From NCBI GenBank assembly GCA_047495785.1, contig JBLDXI010000009.1:4774001-4838000 (forward strand): 64,000 nucleotides of DNA. Reading direction: 5' to 3'. Below are positions 21,948 through 32,100 of this stretch, in pieces. Each line of letters begins with the position of its first letter. Position 1 is the stretch's first letter. Position numbers and translations under genes: made by a program. The DNA is from Lepidodermella squamata (lineage: Eukaryota; Gastrotricha). Under the pieces are notes generated by a model, which worked only from the letters and a program-made list of their open reading frames with translations, did not search any database and was not told where the DNA came from.

Positions 21948-23157
21948 TTAAGATAATGATAAGTAACAATACATTACTGAACATGCCAAAAGCATCGAAA
22001 CCATAAAATAACCAATATTCTTAGTGGCAATTGATCCGTTATTTTTGCTGGCGGATGGCGATTCAGCTGACTTGGAACTCGTAATTGTGACTGACGCGGA
22101 TGATGATACGACGGTCCCACCTGCAGTGGATGTTGATGATGCAACAGCAGGAGAATTGGTTGACTTTGTGCTAACGCTTGTCTAAGGCACCAATGCAAGT
22201 TACCGATACGGGAAATTCAAAGTTTGCTTTCATTACCTCAGCTTTATTTTGCTGGGTAGAAGTAGTAGTTGATTTAGTAGTTGTTGCAGGCGTTGTTGTC
22301 GTAGTTGTGGTGGTGGTGGTGGTGGTTGAAGTTGTAGTAGTTGCTGAAATTTGAAGCAAAATATCTATATTTTACAATTCGCTAGAAAAATTACGTGGAG
22401 CTTTGTAGTCTCTGCATGCCACCATAAGAGGATCGTAATTGCTTGTATCAAGCTTGGTGTATATCGAAAACGTGGTAATCGCGTCAGTAGAGCCACGAAA
22501 ATTACTTCCAATTTGCAGTTTCTTAGCGAAAACCCAGTAGGGCGAACCTCTCAGATTGACTACCGTAACGCTGTGCCTGGGCTCGTACTCATTCATTGTT
22601 ATTTTGAAATTTCCTTGTACTGAATTATCTTGTGATGTTGGCTGGTAATAGATGCGTAAAAATAACCATGATTCCGGCCAAAAATCTCCAATTTTGTACG
22701 CGTATGAGTCATCCCCCCACGAATCGCTGTAGTAACTTAAGGTAAGACCGTAACCCATGATACTCAGTTGCAGGCAGGGGAAGTCATTGTAACATAAAAC
22801 AGAGAAAATATTGCCTCCATACGTATTATATGCGCTGACATAATAGTAGAATGATATTACAAAGCCGTTTCGGATGAAATTAATATCAGGCAATTCAGCA
22901 AGAACAATGCTGCTTCCGTTCGTGAAGCATGTACCGCGCGTTGACGAAGGCCCAGCGCAGCTCGTCGACCAGGTCGAGAAGTTCTTGGAAGTTGAAACCC
23001 CGCCTTTGTAGACTTCGGAGGCGTCTGCTTCGTTATCCAGAGGGAACAACGCATAGAGGTCTTGCTTTTGCGGCATCAGATCAACGAGTGGATGAGCTGC
23101 GACATTGCCTTCTGGTAAGCTCACGAACACGGCGACGAGGATGATTTGACGAAGCAT
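21948..23157 (-). CDS. LamG-like/mucin-tail surface protein without SEA (array gene 10)
   Basis: Exons on the minus strand are 23157-22395, 22343-22237 and 22181-21948, phases 1 and 0, giving 367 aa. It is very similar to the gene at 15107-13916 across all exons and into both flanks. Marks are HPLVDLMPQ, DLYALFPLDNE, CAGPSSTRGTCF, FVISFYYY, LTLSYYSDSW and SNYDPLMVACRDY. The second exon is a Thr tract about 35 codons long (a few codons longer than in the paralogue). The third exon is Ser/Thr-rich with a GPI-like hydrophobic end. The start is the first ATG of the frame and begins a clear signal peptide (MLRQIILVAVFVSLPEG). TTTTTTCAG, an ideal acceptor, lies about 24 nt upstream of the ATG, which suggests a 5' UTR intron or a trans-splice site. 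Array sibling; function inferred as surface coat. Confidence 0.85.
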
Positions 23158-24295
23158 TTTCCGGATTATAATCTTGGGCTGAAAAAATTATCTAATATCT
23201 AATTGAAATTTCAAGGTCTTAGCAAGTCGCCAAATGCAATCTGGAAATATTATAGATTTTCGCTTTAGGAGCTTTAGATCGCTTCTTTGAGGCAGCACTG
23301 CCAGCAATGGATGTTGCACATTGCCATTGAATGCATTTTATGCCGAGTGTGCTGAAAATTTCAGACTTAAGAAACAGGAAAGTTGCGGTTGCTTATAAAG
23401 ACACCTGCCCCCGCTCCCAAGGCCATCGCTTAAGGTGAGTAATGCGGGGTTATTCGATGAATTATTTCTCATCGCATGCATACGGCTTGAATAATTTATC
23501 GTCCACAGCCGCATCAGAAGTGGTATAAGAAGTACCTGCGTTTGAAAGGTTGCACATTTTTTCCAGGCGTTTTGACGTATTTATTCAACACTTTCTTTAC
23601 GTTAGAACGTATTTAAAGCTAGCCCACGCAAGTATCGAGCCGTCGAAATAATTGAATGAAGAATGAATAATACAACTGCTCTTCGAATCGTTCTTTGCCG
23701 GACATTTTCCGCCTGACCTTGCAGCCTGCAGCAAGATACACTGGTCGCAATTCAGGAATGAATATAATATATTGCTTTGCAAAATAATATCGTGATGCTG
23801 AGACTATCAGCGAAAGTTAGGTATATAAAATGAAGCGTCGTATGGGAAAAGAACAAAGCAAAAACTAGCCATATCAACGGCGCTATTCTGAATCCCCGTT
23901 TTAAAGCCAGAAGCCAGAACCCTGCACCAGAATAAAATAACCCTAATTCATCTACAAAAAGGCAGTTATTTACCTACTGAAAGCATGAATTCAGATACCG
24001 AAACTAAATTAATGCTTTCGGTAAATGAATTAGGGTGCTATATTTTTTGGTGTGGGAAAACATGAGAAAAGACAATTCGAGAGGGTAATTGTTGGCCTTA
24101 ACTTCAAACCGAATTACCCCAAATGAAGGCTTGGCCAGCCGATGACAGGCAGGAAACGCCATTCCAACTACAATGAGGAGTTGAGACTTGTTAAATTGTT
24201 TACTAACTCAAAATTAGCAACTGAGATTATTTCATAGACAAAATGTAATAGGAGATCCACAGGTTTTCACTGCTATCAAAATTAGATATCGAATG
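23158..24295. other. Intergenic region with gene 9-like remnant and inverted repeat
   Basis: At 23275-23345 there is a short remnant of the start of the 20575-type LamG gene (ggcagcactgccagcaatgg, attgccattgaatgc). It is followed by the upstream block shared with 20655-20990. An imperfect inverted repeat (ccctaattcat ... ctgaaagcat / atgctttcggtaaatgaatt) lies at about 23935-24035. No gene is supported. Confidence 0.5.
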
Positions 24296-24971
24296 TCAAT
24301 GACAAGTAAGGAGTAGCAACAGCAAGCATGGAACCCCGATTCGACTACTGCCGTTACGAACCGCTTCGGCTGAGAGTCGCCTTGTGTAGTTGAAGTCAAC
24401 TAGTGCCAAGGAAATAGCGTTGTTGCCTAACGATTGCCGCATATTCGCTACAGCTCGATTTGCCGCATTTCTAAGGTCACTTTCTGATAGCTCATTCTCA
24501 CCAGTTGAGGCGACAGCGGCCCCGAACGTCACTCTGAAGGTTCTCGACATTTGACTAGAAGTGTAAAATAATACATTTTAATAAGTTTTGCTGAGCGTTA
24601 TTTAGGGAAACTAACTCGTAAGTGAATTCATTCACCGTCACCGATTTGGCGCCAATCAAATTCCTCCCGAATTCGCCTGCCATGTATTGGCGGAAGTACA
24701 AGTTAGTTGATAGATCGCTGATTTCTGCTGGCGATGCCTGGCGGCCATTGGGATAGAATAATTGCTGAGGCAGTATAGTGAATGCTGGAAATTCCGCAAT
24801 CTAAGTAATTGCTAGCTTAGGGCGAAGATTCAAACCTATCTGCTGCGACGCTTCATCCGTTGAACTTGACTCGCCCATTTGACTAGAAACGGGTACGACA
24901 GCTAACAGAAGCGCTATAACCAAGACTTTCAATGCTTCTTCAGAGACCATAACTCTCCCTTGAAGGGACAT
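24296..24971 (-). CDS. Short SEA-like surface protein without LamG (array gene 11)
   Basis: Exons on the minus strand are 24971-24836, 24784-24616 (169 nt) and 24554-24296, phases 1 and 2, giving 187 aa. The first exon is short. It has ATGs at 24971 and 24950, and the second gives a tidier signal peptide (ALKVLVIALLLAVVPVSS). Then comes QMGESSSTDEASQQ and the SEA-like part (FTILPQQLFYPNGR, SDLSTN, FTYE, FRVTFGAAVAS, LSESDLRNAANRAV). The tail NGSSRIG plus LLLLLL fits a GPI signal. An alternative signal-peptide exon at 25397-25349 (16 codons, ending GTAGGT, phase 1) could splice to an acceptor inside this first exon. It lies 60 bp downstream of a TATA box and may be the real or an alternative first exon. 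This is the most diverged SEA member. Confidence 0.65.
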
Positions 24972-25157
24972 TGCCTAATACAGAAACGAATTGATAATTC
25001 CATGAATAGGAGCAATAATTTCGGGCTATGGTTGAACATGCTGTAACTGATATTTCAAACAGTGTTTCTAAATCCTATGCTTTCGAATGCTTTCAGATTA
25101 AAAAGCTAGGAACTTAACATGGGGGATATGCTTTGAAGATACACTAAACATCAGCCT

Positions 25158-25162
25158 TTGGT

Positions 25163-25200
<38 letters not shown>
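25158..25200. repeat. (TA)n microsatellite
   Basis: About 18 TA units lie at 25165-25200, preceded by tatacata. It is a simple repeat between gene 11 and its possible upstream exon. Confidence 0.9.
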
Positions 25201-25202
<2 letters not shown>

Positions 25203-25348
25203 TCAGCAAACAACGAGCTCTAATTCGATTGCATGCATATAGAAGATATCTTATGACTTTGAAACTGTTTCTGCTATGAATTGCATTAACCCAGCACTTA
25301 AGCTCTGAAGATTTCAACTTCTGGATAACAAAAACAGATTATACCTAC

Positions 25349-25397
25349 CTGTTGTTTGCATAAAAAGCATTATAGCGGCGCACAATAGCAACTGCAT
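25349..25397 (-). CDS. Candidate alternative signal-peptide exon for array gene 11
   Basis: On the minus strand ATG at 25397 opens MQLLLCAAIMLFMQTT and runs into a good donor (CAG|GTAGGT) in phase 1. Phase 1 matches the acceptor CTTCTGTTAG inside the 24971-24836 exon (leading to VVPVSSQMGES) and also the SEA exon at 24784. A TATAAAAG box lies about 60 bp upstream. Too short to be sure; transcripts would decide. Confidence 0.4.
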
Positions 25398-25456
25398 TTT
25401 TTTCTTTATTGCTTAGCAGCTCACACCGCTGGTGTAAAAACCGCTGTTTACTCTCA

Positions 25457-25464
25457 CTTTTATA
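25457..25464 (-). promoter_or_regulatory. TATA box (TATAAAAG)
   Basis: A consensus TATAAAAG on the minus strand lies 60 bp before the ATG at 25397, a typical core-promoter distance allowing a ~30-nt 5' UTR. It supports transcription starting upstream of the candidate first exon of array gene 11. Confidence 0.5.
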
Positions 25465-26273
25465 AGACGGGGAAAACAAAAGACGGGGCTGTGAAATAGT
25501 CATGTGCATCGCCCCTCCCTTTCAGTTTCTGCTTACTGTCGCATGGTTTGGAATTCGGGAGTGTTACATTGCCCTCCTAGTTCCGCTTTCATTATTTCGC
25601 TTAACAATTGTTTGTGGCAGGCATCAGATATATTGAGCATTTGGTTTTGATCGTTTATTAACTACGAAAAGTACCAAGAAACGGTTATTTTATCCTGAAA
25701 TATTATTGAACTCTAAGATCGATGCAACCTCGTGAATCCGGCATGAGAATTTGTTATTTCTCCCATTCGTAGAGCTCAATAAGGTGTGTCGCATTTGATT
25801 CTAATTAACATTCATTGTCAAAGCTGAAACCACAAATCTTGAAACAGCCTTTTCGGCGGGCGCCTCACTACTAAGTAGGAGCCTCCTGGAGCTCAACTCA
25901 ACAAGTAAATCGCAAGTAAATTCATCTGTTTCCTTTAACCACTTCCATGTTCCACGTCCTATCATATACTTGGAGAAAATGGCAGCCCAGCGAAGTAAAA
26001 ACATCATGTTTTATTAGATAGAAGCTCGATTTTGATAATAAAATGAGAACAGGTTTTTACAAAATTTCCTAAAATTCACTCGAAAATCAACAGTATTGTC
26101 AGCTATAAATTCAGAAAGTAAACCGGCCGGGTAAATTGATATAAAATAATTTGATTGCAACACTCGTTTAACCGGGTCGAATGTTACCTCTTCACAAACC
26201 AAAAAAATCAGCAGGTTGAAGTAGAGGAAAAATTGATTCAGGGAAAAGACTTGACTAATGTTACAGTCATTTT
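25465..26273. other. 0.8-kb intergenic region
   Basis: This is the 3' flank of the lectin receptor gene and upstream sequence of array gene 11. The minus-strand ORFs at 25801-26007 and 26014-26202 show no domains or signal peptides and are not called. Confidence 0.4.
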
Positions 26274-28253
26274 TCAGTAAAGAAGAGTTTGAGCCCGAGC
26301 TGACACTGCGCTGCCTCGCGGCGAAGATCCAATCGGTGGCTTGCCATGACCAGCTGGTACAACATTTTCATTACCAACCCTACTCGTCTGAGAACCACCG
26401 TACGCTGACTTTGGTTGCGACTTGTTAGCAGCATCGGTTCCAGGGAGAGGGCTAACGACTACCTCCCTCGGTCTTTGGTAACCCTTCCCTTTCATACTGG
26501 CACTGACGATCCGTTCATTTTTCTGCTTCTCAACAATGTAGAGAGCGATGAAAACAGCAGCGATGATCATTACGATGAAGATGAGGATGATGAGTAGGAT
26601 ATCCCACCATGGAACTTGGTAAGAATCCTTACCACCATCCTTTGTTGTATCAGCTTTCGAAGTTGTGGATGAGCTGTCATCTCTTCTCGGACTTGCTAGT
26701 TGCTTCTGGGGGCTTATAACGACGTCAGAGTCATTCGAAGGCTTCGTAGAGCTGCTTGAATTGGTCGAGTCAACAGGCTTAGCTGAAGGGACTGACTTAA
26801 CAACAGCAGGACCTGAGTTCCCAGTCTGCCGACCTGGGGTGACTCCTGAACTTGAAGGGGTAATCTCACTGCCATCTTCGTCAGTATTCATCCCGCCAAA
26901 TACGAAAACAGGCGTTGTCTCAGCTTTCGGGTCAGTAACCTCGGTGTTAGAGCTAGGATCAGGATTATTGCTATTAGGATTGCTAGAATCCCGCCCGATA
27001 AGGTCTTTCGAGCACACGAATCTCAACTCAGTATCTCCGCCGTTCAGATCAAGCTCACACGGTCGACTCTTCCACCCAGCTGAGTTAGCCGACTTGACAA
27101 CCAGCTCAACGCAGATGAAATCGTCATCTCCATAACTTTTGTCGAGAGCTGTCGGAAGCCAACCGTTGAAATCTGGCTTGTTGTTAGCATTTGGAGGTTC
27201 TAAATCGCCAAAGATCCAGTCTTGATTAGTCGCACCGATCCAGAAACCGGTCCCCTCAAGACCTGGGTCGAGTAGCATCGCATTGACAACAGCTTGTCGC
27301 TCTATATTGCCCAAAGCCGCTAATCTTCCTTGCCTGGCCAAACAATACCTGTCCGCCTCATACCACGCCAAACTAACGTTGCCAAATAGGTAGAAGCAGA
27401 CTCCGTCATTGCAGGTCCTACGGGTGAAGCCACTTGGTAAGGTATTCCCGACGGAAAACTGACATAGGAATGGTAACTTGGACTTGCAACTCATGTCAAC
27501 CCATCGATTTTCAGCGCCATCAACCTGAAGCATTGCACAGTTACCGCCCTGTCTTGGGTAGCCCAACTTCCAGTTATCGTAGCCTGGGTCGATATTCGAG
27601 AAAACGTAACTAGCTGTAAAGCTTCCACAGATTTGGCTTGAATCTCCCGAGCACGGGTAGTTGCAGGCACTGGATGAAGTTGGCCAGATGAAGTCATTTG
27701 AACAGTGGCATAAGGTCCCGGCTGATAGGCTGAAGTATTGCTTCGAAGTTGCCTGGCAGAACTCTTGACACTTTTCGTATGTCATTTCGCGGTTGAAGAA
27801 GTTCGAAACGACGCCTTTCCCGGTATTCATCGGTGTTTTCTTGCAGCCATGGCCTCGTAACGGTTCCATATCAAAAGCCCACCTCCATGCTGCGTTGGAT
27901 CGCCTGAGGCCAACCATGGCACTTGTCCATTTTAGCTCAGACATCAAACGGGCGACATCAGCTAGTTCGTCAGGAGTGTAGATTGTACCGAGCTGGAACT
28001 TGCTGTTGTAGGCGCGGCAGTATGCGTCTGCATCTTCGTAGGAAAGGACAGGATAGCCGGTTCTTGAGCTTTTCACGCCGCTGAATAGTGTGAAGCAAGA
28101 GGTTGGGTTTGATCGGTAGGATTTCGCGTTTCTTTCGCTGAGCATTGCCGATGTGCATGATGTTTTCGGGCTGTTTTGAGATGAAACGGATTGAGCAATG
28201 ACGAGGACAAGAGCTATAGTGCCGAAAGGCACAGTTCTCATTCTTGATAACAT
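26274..28253 (-). CDS. Transmembrane C-type lectin receptor with a WSC domain nested in the first lectin domain
   Basis: This is a single-exon frame of 659 aa. The signal peptide is about residues 1-26. A C-type lectin-like domain starts at about Cys53 (SCFTLFSG, EDADAYC, L-x-x-I-Y-T-P-D-E, VGLRR) and is interrupted at about residue 133. A complete WSC domain with eight Cys follows (about 137-217: MTYEKCQEFC, YFSLSAGTLCHC, NYPCSGDSSQICG). The first lectin domain then resumes (YDNWKLGYPRQGGNCAML, RWVDMSCKSKLPFLC, about 222-267). A second C-type lectin domain spans about 275-435 (CFYLF, WYEADRYC, FWIGATNQDW, FNGW, FICVEL, RFVCSK). A Ser/Thr/Pro stalk, one membrane span (about 550-574) and an 85-residue cytoplasmic tail ending QTLLY follow. 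It is probably a cell-surface glycan-binding receptor. No QPD or EPN calcium/sugar motif is obvious, so sugar binding is uncertain. Confidence 0.85.
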   Translation of the reverse strand: MLSRMRTVPFGTIALVLVIAQSVSSQNSPKTSCTSAMLSERNAKSYRSNPTSCFTLFSGVKSSRTGYPVLSYEDADAYCRAYNSKFQLGTIYTPDELADVARLMSELKWTSAMVGLRRSNAAWRWAFDMEPLRGHGCKKTPMNTGKGVVSNFFNREMTYEKCQEFCQATSKQYFSLSAGTLCHCSNDFIWPTSSSACNYPCSGDSSQICGSFTASYVFSNIDPGYDNWKLGYPRQGGNCAMLQVDGAENRWVDMSCKSKLPFLCQFSVGNTLPSGFTRRTCNDGVCFYLFGNVSLAWYEADRYCLARQGRLAALGNIERQAVVNAMLLDPGLEGTGFWIGATNQDWIFGDLEPPNANNKPDFNGWLPTALDKSYGDDDFICVELVVKSANSAGWKSRPCELDLNGGDTELRFVCSKDLIGRDSSNPNSNNPDPSSNTEVTDPKAETTPVFVFGGMNTDEDGSEITPSSSGVTPGRQTGNSGPAVVKSVPSAKPVDSTNSSSSTKPSNDSDVVISPQKQLASPRRDDSSSTTSKADTTKDGGKDSYQVPWWDILLIILIFIVMIIAAVFIALYIVEKQKNERIVSASMKGKGYQRPREVVVSPLPGTDAANKSQPKSAYGGSQTSRVGNENVVPAGHGKPPIGSSPRGSAVSARAQTLLY

Positions 28254-29830
28254 CTATGAAGACATTATAATCAAAGGAGGAGTAATATGGACATATTTAA
28301 GTTACAGACGAATCACAACAAATTTTCTTGCGTGAGGCACTGGGACAATGAATTTGTAACATGAGCAATTCTAGAAATAGGAATAAATTCGGGAATAGGA
28401 AAAATAACTAAGGATTACTTACAGGCGAAAGGAATATTATCTAAGAAATCGGATAGTCCTACCAAAAACAATAAAACACTAAACAGGTGGAAATCCAAAT
28501 TCGATGATTCAAGACATTTTCTGAGTGCTGTATAATCTCACTTAAGGAATGTCAACGAGAGGGATGTGATCGCAGGTAAAGCCTTTTTGCGCATCTTAAT
28601 TTTCCTTAATTCAAACAATGGAGACCCGACAGGAACAGTCAGAAGGTACGAAATATAGTGGGAAGCCTGATGAGTAGCTGTTTCTTCAGATTAGGAATGG
28701 GAGGTGAGAAATAGTTGAATTCTGGCAAATTTGTATGAAAGCTTCACACTTTACATCGCATTAAGCAGACAAATTGTGCGAATTGTTATTTTCTTAGCTG
28801 ATGTAAAATAGTGTCTATTCAAGACCAAGCAAAGCTCAGTGCAAGTTGTCATGGCTGGGTCCAACCGCAGCATAGCCTGCCTAATGTGACATCAAAAGGT
28901 GATATCAGCTGGCTAAAATGCTAGCCTACGGTAATTGCTGGGAAACTGTTTTCACACAGTGCGTAAGAGGCAACGTTTTATTATGACAAAACCTGCGATG
29001 CTACGATGATGAGATCGATGCCCCATGGCGACCCGTTAGGGCGTTGTCGTTATGAGGCTGCTACGCACCACCGCTGCCACAACGCAAGCCCGTATCTCTC
29101 TTACACCGCGATCGATGTTCAGTGCGTTCGATTTTTTCCTTACAACTCAGTTCATAACTAAGGACAGAGCATGTCTGAGCCTAAGGCATAACTAATGGCA
29201 ATATATTAGCAATAAAGCAATAAAACTATAAGACAATGCGGGGAATAGCTGATTCATTCATATTGGATACATGCCCCTTGTTTATTGATTCATATGTGAT
29301 CCTATGTGATCACGTGGAAAATCGCGAAGTATCATATCAAAATAATCACTAATTTAGCGTATGATGTCTAAGCGATCCTAGAAAATTGGATTCATCAATA
29401 AAGCTTGTCTTAAAAGGAATTGCCCCAGCCTTTTTTGAAGGCACTTTTTAGTGAAAAATGTCTTTTAAAACAGCAAATGAAAAAAGCTTATAAAATTTGA
29501 AAATCTCCATCATTTTCCACCTTCGGCTGAAAAACGAACAGTACTTATACAAGAAATGTGGTGAAATAAGAAAAATATTTCAACTTCATATGACTGGGGA
29601 GCACCACAGGATAGGACTCGGATGATATATAGGAAATGTTTATGATATAAACATTTTTTAATTTTAAACTTTATAATCAGCTCTCATGCATCAAACCCTC
29701 AATACGCTATTAGCGAAAATCCTTTTTTATTTCAGCGTTAAATAGTTAGCTCAGCAGATCAAGTATTCGAAACCAGGCGAGATAAAGTAAAACGTATAAT
29801 TATATATGAAAAAATAATTATATCACGACA
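28254..29830. other. 1.6-kb intergenic region
   Basis: No ORF with recognisable features lies here. It holds the promoter side of the lectin receptor gene. A partly palindromic stretch (cttaaaaggaa ... tcttttaaaacagc, about 29410-29475) and a GC-richer patch at 28980-29110 are noted, but neither could be identified. Confidence 0.4.
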
Positions 29831-30993
29831 TTAAACGTTTTGCGATTGAATTTCTTCAACTCGGTTGTGATCGACCACCGGCTCGGGCGTGAAATGGCGA
29901 GAATTGCCGTGGCTCAGCCTGGCTCCACCAGCATAGCCCGACGATTTGTCCTCATGCGATCCAGCTGCAGACTGTCCAACACGGCTTAACATTTTCTTTC
30001 TGTACAAGTTAAAATAGCATGCATTATAGAAAGTTCAGTATAAGAAGGCTGTCGAGTTTGATTTGCCCTTATTCGGTTGCGTCTCAGCAACTTCACGGCT
30101 CATCTTCGAAAAGCGGGAACTGAATGCAAAAAGAGATGAAACAGAAATGACAAGAAGCAAAACTTAAGCATCAAAGTAACGGGGAATAAAGGTAAATAAG
30201 CTTACTCGGCCAATTTGATCAAAAACCCAGCGAGAGTTCCGAGTAGAATGAATCCAACAACTGCAGAAAAGAAAATGTAATTCTTCATTTCTCGATTGAG
30301 GTCATGTGACTTACCAGTTATGATCAGAATCGCGTACCACGGCAGCAAAAGGCCGTTGCTATATGTGCCATCTGAATTTGAAGATTTAACAGCGGCCATA
30401 GTAACATCCCATTTCGATGTTGCCGTTGTTGAAGCACTCCTAGATGTCGTAGTCGGCGGTGTAGTAGTGGTGGTTGTAGTCGTAGGCATCAGCACAGGCA
30501 TATCCTCACAACCCGTATACTCAAACGAGCCGATAACCTCTGTTACAGTGGTGTAAGTTCTGTTCACAGGCGGCGTCACATTCTTCGCCGAAATCGATGG
30601 ACTTATCCCTGTCACAATCGTTGTAATAATGTTCGTTGATATCGTAATCACAGTCGTATTCGAGGTTGTGTCAAACGTGGTTTTCGTCACTGTTGTAGAA
30701 GTCACTTGCTGGACGTTGCAGGTTGTTACATTACGCTCGGCTGATATTTTCGTCCCATTCGGGAACACATAGAAAGTTCCCTCGATTCTACAGATTTTCG
30801 TCACATTCACGCATGGTCGCGTTTTCACGGTTGTGGGTATTTGGGTTGTTGTGTTCACTGCGGTCGAGGATGTGTCTGCTGAAGTATTTTGGGGCGGCTC
30901 GTCGTAGAATATAGCTTCTGCCAAACCATAATCCGTATCGGCTTTCGCAAAAGCGGTGATCGCAGCAATCAAAATAAGTTTTGTAATAGCCAT
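29831..30993 (-). CDS. Mucin-like type I membrane protein with alternative cytoplasmic tails
   Basis: Exons on the minus strand are 30993-30315, 30260-30206 and 29999-29831, phases 1 and 2, giving 300 aa. The signal peptide is about residues 1-18. The ectodomain is Thr-rich with many N-glycosylation sequons (NVT, NGT, NTT, NRT), four or five Cys and a Thr run before the membrane. The span reads LPWYAILIIT across the first splice and then VVGFILLGTLAGFLIKLA. The last exon gives a basic stop-transfer KKMLSR and a tail with SAAGSHEDKSSGYAGG. Another exon at 30119-30035, with an excellent acceptor and the same entry phase, would give a different tail (DSRFSKMSREVAETQ...) ending TAFLY. Reading through the donor gives an immediate stop at 30202. 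The PW-x-x-I-L-x-I membrane entry and the L-Y C-terminus of the alternative tail resemble the adjacent lectin receptor. The function is unknown. Confidence 0.6.
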
Positions 30994-32100
30994 AGCTTGC
31001 GGTTATTTTCCACTATAGGTAAGACAATCGTTTTTTATTAATGCTAGGGATGGTATAGAAATAGTGTGGCTATAAGGCAGTGGAGGCTAAGGGATGCCAT
31101 AAACATGGTACGCTGCTATGGCGCCAGGAATGACGGCATGTAGATGTGGGTGCCTTATATATGATAATGGCGGCATCACAAATTGTATCAGTCGATAGAA
31201 AGCTTTGTTTTGCGGCAACGAGATTCAGCTTATCAACTGAAAACACCTCATTATATAATATGTGGAGTTTCTCACCTCCGCAAATTATGCTTGATCCATT
31301 CATTTTTTAAGAAGAAATCACGTGTGATTTCTACGTAAAATATTGAAATAAGCTCTTTGAAATTAACCTTAATTGCTCCAATGAAATTTATCCCTCCGCA
31401 GAGGCCGCAATTGTACTACAATTCCTAATCGTTTCTTTCAGTTCGGTTTAATCCTGCGTTATCACTTGATAGGATTTGCGTGCGTGATCTTTAGGGAAAT
31501 GATCGATGCGATGGGCATCGATTTGTAGCGGATGTGCAGCGTCGCGATGGCGTTGCTAGGTAGCACATGGTTGCGCTGTGCGTCACAATCCCTTCACGAC
31601 GTTTCAGTTCATTATTTTCGAGGTTGAGTTGGTTGGATGGCATCGGGCCAGTGATTCCGCCCTTCCCGTCGATTAACATCTCAATTGGACGAGCTATAAA
31701 TCTACCAAAAGTGAGACCTGAAATATCTGCAAATAACACCACCAGAGACTTGAGGATAAAAATGAATCTGAAATATAAGTGGTCACGAGACGTTGATTCA
31801 CCGGAATTTTCTAATAATAGACTCATCCAATTAGTACTGCTAAACGGACCGATTTGTTCGTTCTCATTCCTCAGTATCGCAAAATCGGAATTGCAGAGGC
31901 AACATCTCCTTGGCAATTATTAGGTGAGATCTCACGGATGCCAGGTTCTACTTTTATTTCGCTTGGAACAACATACCACGGGCGATAAGCCGCTTTGTAA
32001 ACACAAAAATCTCAGTGTTTTAGAATTTAGCTATTGATACCGGATTTATACGTTCGGTTCACTTATAGGCATTTCTAGCTATTCCTTATTCAGCTATTCC
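30994..32100. other. 1.1-kb intergenic region with overlapping unresolved ORFs
   Basis: Opposed ORFs at 31491-31916 (minus, 141 codons) and 31567-31923 (plus, 118 codons) overlap almost completely. Neither has a signal peptide, domain or splice context that I recognise. The minus ORF has a good internal acceptor (TTTGCAGATATTTCAG), so a small part could be an exon of an unseen gene. Nothing is called. Confidence 0.3.

Noticed and set aside
25158-25200. CRISPR or structured repeat
   Set aside because: It is a plain TA microsatellite in an animal genome.
26665-27135. 156-codon plus-strand ORF
   Set aside because: It lies antisense inside the lectin receptor frame, with no signal peptide or domain.
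31491-31923. Overlapping opposed ORFs of 141 and 118 codons
   Set aside because: There are no motifs, signal peptide or conservation evidence, and strands cannot be told apart.
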